Source: Planctomycetaceae bacterium (GTDB lineage: Bacteria; Planctomycetota; Planctomycetia; Pirellulales; UBA1268). From it: a DNA stretch of 9,941 nucleotides. Both the position numbers and the translations under genes were made by a program. The DNA is taken from positions 1 to 9,941 of the forward strand of contig SXWC01000086.1 of NCBI GenBank assembly GCA_005789975.1. Reading direction: 5' to 3'. Below, piece by piece: positions 1 to 5,157 of this stretch (position 1 is the stretch's first letter; every line of letters begins with the position of its first letter). The notes beneath the pieces are model-generated. The model was not told where the DNA came from, made no database searches, and was given only the letters and a program-made list of their open reading frames with translations.

Positions 1-410
1 CGGTCCATCTTGTTGACGAACGCCAGCCGGGGAACCTTGTACCGCTTCATCTGACGGTCCACCGTCATCGACTGGCTCTGCACGCCGCCCACGCTGCAGA
101 GCACGAGGATCGCGCCGTCGAGCACGCGGAGGCTCCGCTCCACCTCCACGGTGAAGTCCACGTGGCCCGGGGTATCGATCAGGTTGATGTCGCAGTCGCC
201 CCACCTCACGCTCGTCGCGGCGCTGGTGATCGTGATCCCGCGCTCCCGCTCGAGGTCCATGTAGTCCATGGTCGCCCCATCCCCGTCACCCTTCACTTCC
301 TGGATGCGATGGATGCGCCCGGCGTAGTAGAGAATCCGCTCGGAGAGCGTGGTCTTGCCGGAGTCGATGTGGGCCGAGATGCCCATGTTGCGGAGCTTGG
401 TCAGTTCCAT
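1..410 (-). CDS. fusA: Elongation factor G, N-terminal GTPase part (mitochondrial/spdEFG1-like), runs off the left edge
   Basis: This is the first 136 codons of translation elongation factor G, the GTPase that moves tRNAs and mRNA through the ribosome after peptide bond formation. The reading frame is open to the window edge and starts at the ATG whose complement is 408-410. The G1/P-loop AHIDSGKTT is at residues 13-21, RGIT (switch I) at 57-60, DTPGHVD (G3, with the catalytic His83) at 79-85, and NKMD (G4) at 133-136. Serine in the P-loop where most bacterial EF-Gs have alanine, the stretch [20 protein letters not shown] (102-121) and the following MKRYKVP resemble mitochondrial EFG1 and the spdEFG1 type known from spirochaetes, planctomycetes and deltaproteobacteria more than E. 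coli FusA. No Shine-Dalgarno sequence is visible upstream. The gene is divergent from the CAAX-protease-like gene. The family call is firm; the subtype rests on remembered motifs. Confidence 0.96.
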   Translation of the reverse strand, partial: MELTKLRNMGISAHIDSGKTTLSERILYYAGRIHRIQEVKGDGDGATMDYMDLERERGITITSAATSVRWGDCDINLIDTPGHVDFTVEVERSLRVLDGAILVLCSVGGVQSQSMTVDRQMKRYKVPRLAFVNKMD

Positions 411-500
411 GAATACACGTTCTTCGGGGAAAACACGGGAAGGGAAATGGAGCCGCCAGGAGGGACATTGACGCGCGGCTCACGGAAACGCGACTTCCGA

Positions 501-508
501 AATATACT
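501..508. promoter_or_regulatory. Possible shared -10 element in the divergent fusA / CPBP intergenic region
   Basis: The 113 bases between the two divergent starts (411-523) contain one distinctly AT-rich spot. It reads TATACT (503-508) on the plus strand and TATATT (501-506) on the minus strand, so it could act as the -10 box of either gene or both. No convincing -35 box sits 16-18 bases from it on either strand: a TTGACG at 468-473 is about 29 bases away, which is too far. On the fusA side this would give a leader of roughly 85-90 bases. Weak, composition-based call. Confidence 0.25.
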
Positions 509-523
509 CCCCGTTGGAAAAAC

Positions 524-1342
524 GTGACAGACGCCCCGTTTCGCTCGGCGTTTCCCGCCTCCAACCCGCCGCCGATGACACACCACGCACCCGCACGCCC
601 GCCCGTCGAACTCCCCGCCACCACGCCGGCCCCGACCGACCACGGCCCCGACCGACCCTGGCTCACCTGCCCGCTGCCGATGCTCGTGTTTTTGAGCGTC
701 GGTTTGCTTGAGCCCTCGAGAAGCGGCGGCGGACTGGCCGGCAGCCTGGGGATGACCTTCGACAGTTATCCGGTGATCTACGCGATCCGCGTGACCGCCA
801 CTTTTCTGTCTCTCTTCTGGGTCTGGCCGTCGCTCCGCGGCTGGCTGGGACGGCCCACATGGTGGCCGCCGCTCCTGGGGATCGGCCTCGTGGTGCCGTG
901 GGTGGTGCTCGCGAAACTCCAGCGCGCTGCCGGCTGGCTCCCGGGGGGCACCAGCCGGGCGGCCTTCGAGCCGTTTGAATATTTCAGCGACGACCCGGGG
1001 CAACTCTGGGCCTACCTCGGAATCCGCGGCCTGGGGCTCGTGGTGCTGGTGCCGCTCGTGGAGGAGCTCTTCCTGCGTGGTTTTCTGCTGCGGTTCGTGA
1101 TCGACGAAAACTTCTGGAGGGTGCCCTTCGGAATGCTGACGGCCGCGGCGGCGGGCACCTGCGGCCTCTACGCCGTCTGCAGCCATCCGAGCGAAGCGGT
1201 GGCCGCGGCGGGATGGTTTGCCATCGTGAGCGGCATCGCCGCCGCGACCCGCAAGCCGATCGACTGCGTTCTCGCCCACGCCGCCACCAACCTCGCCCTC
1301 GGAGCGTATGTGCTCGCGACGGGCAGCTGGTGGCTGCTGTAG
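524..1342 (+). CDS. CPBP family (CAAX-protease-related) intramembrane metalloprotease
   Basis: Predicted multi-pass membrane protein of the CPBP/Abi family, glutamate- and histidine-dependent intramembrane proteases related to Rce1. Numbering from the GTG at 524: a proline-rich soluble N-terminus (1-45) is followed by hydrophobic segments near 49-62, 84-100, 114-131, 165-180, 200-218, 226-241 and 248-264. The signature EELFLRG has Glu180, Glu181 and Arg185. His221 lies in a Tyr/Cys-rich helix, and HAATN carries His252 and Asn256, so the proposed catalytic residues are present. The order of EELFLRGFLLR, then FW.VPFG, then a HP pair, then HA.TNL.LG.YVL resembles the CAAX-prenyl-protease-related proteins found with exosortase/PEP-CTERM systems; no exosortase is visible here. 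The start is uncertain: a GGAAA lies 5-6 bases before GTG 524, and ATG 575 is a shorter alternative (255 residues). gluQ follows after 3 bases, suggesting co-transcription. The substrate is unknown. Confidence 0.82.
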   Translation: MTDAPFRSAFPASNPPPMTHHAPARPPVELPATTPAPTDHGPDRPWLTCPLPMLVFLSVGLLEPSRSGGGLAGSLGMTFDSYPVIYAIRVTATFLSLFWVWPSLRGWLGRPTWWPPLLGIGLVVPWVVLAKLQRAAGWLPGGTSRAAFEPFEYFSDDPGQLWAYLGIRGLGLVVLVPLVEELFLRGFLLRFVIDENFWRVPFGMLTAAAAGTCGLYAVCSHPSEAVAAAGWFAIVSGIAAATRKPIDCVLAHAATNLALGAYVLATGSWWLL

Positions 1343-1345
1343 GGC

Positions 1346-2188
1346 ATGCCACTCCGCGGACGCATCGCACCGACTCCGACCGGCCTGCTCCATGTCGGCC
1401 ACGCGCGGACCTTCGCCCTCGCCGCCGAACGGGCCCGCGGGGCGGGGCTCGTGCTGCGCATCGAAGATCTCGACGGCCCGCGCTGCCGACCCGAATACAC
1501 CGCCGCCGCGCTCGACGACCTCCGCTGGCTCGGCCTCGACTGGACGGAAGGCCCCGACCTCGGAGGCCCGCATGCGCCCTACGTGCAGAGCGATCGCACG
1601 GCGTGGTTTCTCGACGTCTGGCGGCGGCTCGAGGCGACCGGGGCGATCTACCCGAGCCCGCACTCGCGCCGCGACGTGGAGGAGGCGGCCACGGCACCCC
1701 ACGCCCCCCCCGGCGGCAACACCGGGGACGCGGAGCCGATTTTTCCACCGAGCCTGCGGCCGAAGCGGCGGGAGCGGGCGACCTCGCCCGGTGGCGTGGC
1801 CTGGCGGTTTCGCGTGCCCGACGGTTGCAGGGTCGAGTTTCACGACGCGCTCGAGGGCCTCGTGTGTCGCACGGCCGGCATCGATTTCGGCGATTTTGTC
1901 GTGTGGCGACGGGACGACCTCGCCGCCTACGAGCTGGCGGTCGTGGCTGACGACCACGCGATGCAGATCGCGGAGGTGGTCCGCGGCGCCGATCTGCTCA
2001 CGAGCACGGCCCGGCAGCTGTTGCTCTCCACGGCCCTCGGGTGGACTCCGCCGGCCTTCTGCCACGCCCCGCTCGTCTGCGACGCCACCGGCCAGCGGCT
2101 CGCCAAACGCTCGGGGGGCCTCGCGATCCGCGAACTTCGGGCCGCCGGCTGGACCCCGGCGGAAGTGCTCACGCGGCCGCTCGCCTGA
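1346..2188 (+). CDS. gluQ: Glutamyl-Q tRNA(Asp) synthetase, with degenerate zinc site
   Basis: 280-residue paralogue of the glutamyl-tRNA synthetase catalytic domain without an anticodon-binding domain, matching the usual length of GluQ (YadB). The family activates glutamate with ATP and attaches it to the queuosine base at wobble position 34 of tRNA(Asp). Visible are RIAPTPTGLLHVGHA at residues 6-20 (HIGH motif HVGH 16-19), RIEDLD 38-43, RGADLL 213-218 and the KMSKS-equivalent RLAKRSGG 251-258. The zinc-ligand region is unusual: where the family usually has YPCxCSR and, later, IYPGTCR, this protein has YPSPHSRR (102-109) and IFPPSLR (132-138), so the expected Cys, Cys, Tyr and Cys ligands are Ser104, His106, Phe133 and Ser136. 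Other GluQ/GluRS proteins are known without zinc, so this need not mean loss of activity. It begins 3 bases after the protease gene, with no clear Shine-Dalgarno. A truncated GluRS is less likely given the length and the LAKRSGG signature. Confidence 0.93.
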   Translation: MPLRGRIAPTPTGLLHVGHARTFALAAERARGAGLVLRIEDLDGPRCRPEYTAAALDDLRWLGLDWTEGPDLGGPHAPYVQSDRTAWFLDVWRRLEATGAIYPSPHSRRDVEEAATAPHAPPGGNTGDAEPIFPPSLRPKRRERATSPGGVAWRFRVPDGCRVEFHDALEGLVCRTAGIDFGDFVVWRRDDLAAYELAVVADDHAMQIAEVVRGADLLTSTARQLLLSTALGWTPPAFCHAPLVCDATGQRLAKRSGGLAIRELRAAGWTPAEVLTRPLA

Positions 2189-2232
2189 CGCCCACACGGT
2201 TGCGAAGCCACCCCCTGGGCCCCGTGGGCTCC

Positions 2233-2259
2233 GCCGCTTGCCCCCCCTGCCGGGGCGGC
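2233..2259. terminator. Weak GC-rich hairpin downstream of gluQ
   Basis: GCCCC (2240-2244) can pair with GGGGC (2252-2256) across a 7-base loop, and flanking GCC/GGC (2233-2235 with 2257-2259) could extend the stem with a bulge. It is followed by a pyrimidine run (TCTCTTCTC), not a true T-tract. It lies about 45 bases after the gluQ stop, a reasonable place for transcription to end before the glycan cassette. In sequence this rich in G and C, short stems arise by chance, so this is tentative. Confidence 0.2.
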
Positions 2260-2300
2260 TCTCTTCTCGCCCGTTTCCCTTCCCGCCGCGACCGGCCGCC

Positions 2301-2333
2301 ATTCATCGACCGCAGCCGCGCTGGTCGATGAAT
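2301..2333. promoter_or_regulatory. Perfect 11-bp inverted repeat upstream of the glycosyltransferase gene
   Basis: ATTCATCGACC (2301-2311) is matched exactly by its reverse complement GGTCGATGAAT (2323-2333) with an 11-base GC-rich loop. It is less GC-rich than its surroundings and lies 30 bases before the preferred ATG at 2364 of the first glycan gene. No T-tract follows (the next bases are CTGGGGG), so a classical intrinsic terminator is unlikely. It could be an operator for a dimeric regulator, or an RNA hairpin in the leader. The upstream in-frame ATG at 2328 falls inside the right arm, which argues against that start. The repeat is certain; its role is not. Confidence 0.5.
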
Positions 2334-2363
2334 CTGGGGGTTGCGCCGATCACGGAGGGCGGA

Positions 2364-3233
2364 ATGGATATCGCGGTCATCATCTCGACGTTCGAGCGGC
2401 CCGGTCATCTGCAGCGGTGCCTCGCATCACTCGCCGTTCAGGAGGGCGTTGCCGGCCGCTTCGAGGTCGTGGTGACCGACGACGGCTCCCGCGACGAGAC
2501 ACTGCGGCTGGTCGCCACCGTTGCCCGCCACTCGGCCTTTCCACTGAGCTTCACCACCCACGACCACGACGGCTTCTGCCTTGCCCGCTGCCGCAACGAG
2601 GGAGTGGCGGCCTCGACCGCTCCGTACATCCTCTTCAGCGACGGCGACTGCGTCTTCCCCCGCGACCATCTGCGGCAGCACCTCGCCGCCCGCCGCCGGG
2701 GCCTGATCGTTGGCGGCGACTGCGTGCGGCTCGACGAGGCCACCTCGGCACGCATCGACGCCAACACCATCCTCCGCGGCGACATCACGCGGCTGGTGCC
2801 CCGGTCGGAAAAGCGGCGGATGCTGTTCAAGGGGCTGCGGGCCAAGGCCTATCAGTGGGCCCGGCTGCCCATGCGGCCACGGCTCTCAGGCAACAACATC
2901 GCCCTCTGGCGGGAAGACTACGAACGGATCAACGGCTTCGACGAGCAGTTCGTCGGCTGGGGCCTCGAGGATCGCGATCTCCAATACCGCCTCGAACGGA
3001 TCGGCGTCCGTGTCAGGTCGATCCTCCTCGAGACGGCGCCGATCCATCTCTGGCATCCCCCGGCACCGAGCTTCGCCCGCAACGGCGTCGGCACGTCGAA
3101 CCTCAGCTACTTCAAGTCGGTCCGGGGGCGGCCCGTGCGCTGCACCGCGGGCCTCGTGAAGCTCGACGAACGGCCGCACACGATCGCCTTCCCGAACCCC
3201 GCGACGGCGGCCCCGCGTCGCCACGCAGCCTGA
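2364..3233 (+). CDS. Family 2 glycosyltransferase with galactosyltransferase-like C-terminal module
   Basis: 289-residue predicted cytoplasmic GT-A fold glycosyltransferase that would transfer a sugar from a nucleotide-sugar donor to a growing glycan or lipid-linked acceptor. It opens directly with the first beta strand (AVIISTFERP, residues 4-13). TDDGS (38-42) and the metal-binding FSDGDC with Asp93 and Asp95 follow. The later block SGNNIALWREDYERINGFDE (175-194) followed by GWGLEDRDL (198-206, Glu202-Asp203 as probable catalytic-region acids) matches the Glyco_transf_7C type seen in galactosyl- and N-acetylgalactosaminyltransferases and chondroitin-polymerase-like enzymes. No membrane segment is seen. 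ATG 2364 is preferred over the in-frame ATG 2328 because GGAGG at 2354-2358 lies 5 bases upstream, one of the few good Shine-Dalgarno sites in the window, and the domain begins at once. The fusion gene follows after 22 bases. Donor and acceptor cannot be named. Confidence 0.92.
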   Translation: MDIAVIISTFERPGHLQRCLASLAVQEGVAGRFEVVVTDDGSRDETLRLVATVARHSAFPLSFTTHDHDGFCLARCRNEGVAASTAPYILFSDGDCVFPRDHLRQHLAARRRGLIVGGDCVRLDEATSARIDANTILRGDITRLVPRSEKRRMLFKGLRAKAYQWARLPMRPRLSGNNIALWREDYERINGFDEQFVGWGLEDRDLQYRLERIGVRVRSILLETAPIHLWHPPAPSFARNGVGTSNLSYFKSVRGRPVRCTAGLVKLDERPHTIAFPNPATAAPRRHAA

Positions 3234-3255
3234 CCCGAAACAGGTCACCCGACTC

Positions 3256-5139
3256 ATGTGGCCTTTCTCGACAGCATGGCGCGGTGGCCCGCGGACGGCC
3301 CGCATCGACGCTCCGCGGATCCATGTCCGCGGCGACGGCCGGCGTGTCACGGCGCGGGTGGCGGGCCGAGACGTGTGGTTTGAGTCGGCCGACGCTCCGC
3401 TGGCAGGTTCCGGCGAGGCCTTCGGCACCGCGCTGCTGATCCCCGCGATGCGCGCCGGCAGGTCGCTGACGGTGGACGGCCCCGTCTGCGCGACGTGGGC
3501 CACGAACCTCGGACCGCTCACCGCCGCCTTCCGGGACCTCTGGTATCCCGACGCGCCGGCACCGCGGGTGACCCCGGAGCCACGAGCGACGCCGCCGGGA
3601 TCCGCCACCGCGCTCTGCTTCAGCGGCGGAGTGGACGCCTTCCACACGCTCCTCGCCGGCGGCCGGCCGGTTGACACGCTCGTGTACGTCGCCGGCTACG
3701 ACGTCAAGCTCGCCGACTCCGGCCGGCTGGCCGCAGTCGAGCGGCTGCTCCGCGAGGTGGCGGCGTCGAGCCATTCCGGCAGCGTGGTTGTCAGCAGCAA
3801 CCTCCGCCGCCATCCGTTGGTGCGGGCCACCCCGTGGAGGCGCGAGTTTGGAGCGGCGCTCGCCGCCGTGGGGCATGTGCTCGCGCCGGAGGTTGGCCGG
3901 CTCCTGATTTCGAGCGACGGGCTCGGCTTCGAACACCCCGAGGTGGGCTCACGGCCCAGCACGGACCCGCTGTTCGGCTCGGCGACGCTCGCCGTCGAAC
4001 ATGTCGCCCCCGGGACGACCCGGCTTGAAAAGCTCCGCGCGATCGGCGGTGACCCGCTCGTGCAGCGACATCTCCGCGTCTGCTGGCACAACGTGGACGG
4101 AAAGACCAACTGCGGCCGCTGCGAGAAGTGTTTGCGGACGATGCTCATGCTCGACGTGTGCGGCACGCTCGGCCACTTCCCGGGCTTCGACCACGGCCGG
4201 CATCTGATCGAGGCGGTCGATGCCCTGCCGGAGGTGGATGGCGTCGTGGCGCCGTTTTACCGGGACCTGCTCGCGGCCGGTCTCACGGGCCCCGCCGCCG
4301 CGAGCGTTCGCCGGCTCGTCGATCGCAGCGTCGCGGAAGCTCCCCGCCCGCGACGCCGCGGCGGCCAGCCGCTCAGGCCCGCGCGGCACCGGCTGCTCGG
4401 CCCCGAGGCCTTCGCGCACGTCTGCGGACCGCTCGTCGGCCGGAAGGTCGGCTACGTCCGCCCGGTGGGCAACGTCGGCGACCATCTCATCGAACTGGCG
4501 ATGACGCAGCTCTTCTCGATCTACGGGATCGACTGGTCGCCCGTGAACCTCGACGCGGGCCCGCGGGCCCGCGAAGGGCTCGACCTGCTCGTGTTCGGCG
4601 GCGGCGGCAACATGGGCACGCGGTACGAGTGCAACCACGACCTCCGCAGCCGAGCCCTTGCCACCGGACTGCCGGTGGTGATCCTGCCGCAGTCATTCAC
4701 GACCGCGGAGGATCGGCCCTTCGAGCGGGTGCATGTCCGCGAACGGGGCAGCCTCGCCTGGTGCCCCTCCGGCATCCTCGCCCCCGACCTGGCGCTCGGC
4801 CTCGCCTGGCCCGAGCCCCCGCCGGCCGACCGCGAACTCGGCCTGTATCTCCGCCGCGATCAGGAACGCGGGGGCCGCAGGCCGCTCCTCGCCCGCGACC
4901 CCGTGCGACTCGCCGCGACGCCGGCCGACTATCTCGCGTTTGCCGCCCGGCATCGCAGGATCATCACCGACCGGCTGCACTTCGCCGTCGCCGGCCTCCA
5001 TGCCGGCCGCGACGTGACCCTCGTGGCGAACGACTATCACAAAAACCGCTCCATGCACGAGACTTGGCTCGCGGATCTCGGGTGCCGGTTCGCCGAATCC
5101 GCCGCCGCGGCCCTGCGACCTGGCCGCCGTGCCGCCTGA
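3256..5139 (+). CDS. Fusion: QueC-like PP-loop ATPase domain + polysaccharide pyruvyl transferase domain
   Basis: 627-residue protein with at least two enzymatic parts. Residues 1-115 form a beta-rich N-terminal region of unknown function (GTALLIPAMRAGRSL near 57-71). Residues 118-300 are a PP-loop nucleotide-binding domain: SGGVDAFHTLL starts at Ser123, and a probable zinc site has Cys276 followed by CGRCEKC (Cys286, 289, 292) with a following Arg. This spacing resembles QueC, the preQ0 synthase, although QueC is much shorter and normally has SGGxDS; here the last Ser is Ala128. After an Arg/Pro-rich linker (about 335-390), residues 395-610 look like polysaccharide pyruvyl transferase: GNVGDHLIE (405-413), FGGGGN (447-452) and TDRLHF (571-576). 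Enzymes of that family move pyruvate from phosphoenolpyruvate to sugars as ketals. PP-loop proteins such as WbpG and PseA amidate sugars, so this half may activate a sugar rather than make queuosine. The asparagine-synthetase-like gene starts 18 bases downstream. Domain calls are good; the combined reaction is inference. Confidence 0.85.
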   Translation: MWPFSTAWRGGPRTARIDAPRIHVRGDGRRVTARVAGRDVWFESADAPLAGSGEAFGTALLIPAMRAGRSLTVDGPVCATWATNLGPLTAAFRDLWYPDAPAPRVTPEPRATPPGSATALCFSGGVDAFHTLLAGGRPVDTLVYVAGYDVKLADSGRLAAVERLLREVAASSHSGSVVVSSNLRRHPLVRATPWRREFGAALAAVGHVLAPEVGRLLISSDGLGFEHPEVGSRPSTDPLFGSATLAVEHVAPGTTRLEKLRAIGGDPLVQRHLRVCWHNVDGKTNCGRCEKCLRTMLMLDVCGTLGHFPGFDHGRHLIEAVDALPEVDGVVAPFYRDLLAAGLTGPAAASVRRLVDRSVAEAPRPRRRGGQPLRPARHRLLGPEAFAHVCGPLVGRKVGYVRPVGNVGDHLIELAMTQLFSIYGIDWSPVNLDAGPRAREGLDLLVFGGGGNMGTRYECNHDLRSRALATGLPVVILPQSFTTAEDRPFERVHVRERGSLAWCPSGILAPDLALGLAWPEPPPADRELGLYLRRDQERGGRRPLLARDPVRLAATPADYLAFAARHRRIITDRLHFAVAGLHAGRDVTLVANDYHKNRSMHETWLADLGCRFAESAAAALRPGRRAA

Positions 5140-5157
5140 ACCGGCAGGGCGACCCGC

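Noticed and set aside
468..508. TTGACG (468-473) plus TATACT (503-508) as a sigma-70 promoter
   Set aside because: The spacer is about 29 bases, far from the 16-18 needed. Only the -10-like element is kept, as a weak candidate.
401..2302. A 633-codon open frame on the minus strand covering the protease and gluQ genes
   Set aside because: Its translation is low-complexity Arg/Gly/Pro/Glu/Ala-rich with no recognisable domain, and it lies antisense to two genes with clear family motifs. Long antisense frames are expected at this GC content.
1308..2363. Upstream extension of the glycosyltransferase frame to 1308 (641 codons in total)
   Set aside because: The added part overlaps gluQ in another frame and reads as Arg/Pro/Ser-rich shadow sequence. 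The glycosyltransferase fold begins at the ATG 2364, which has a good ribosome binding site.
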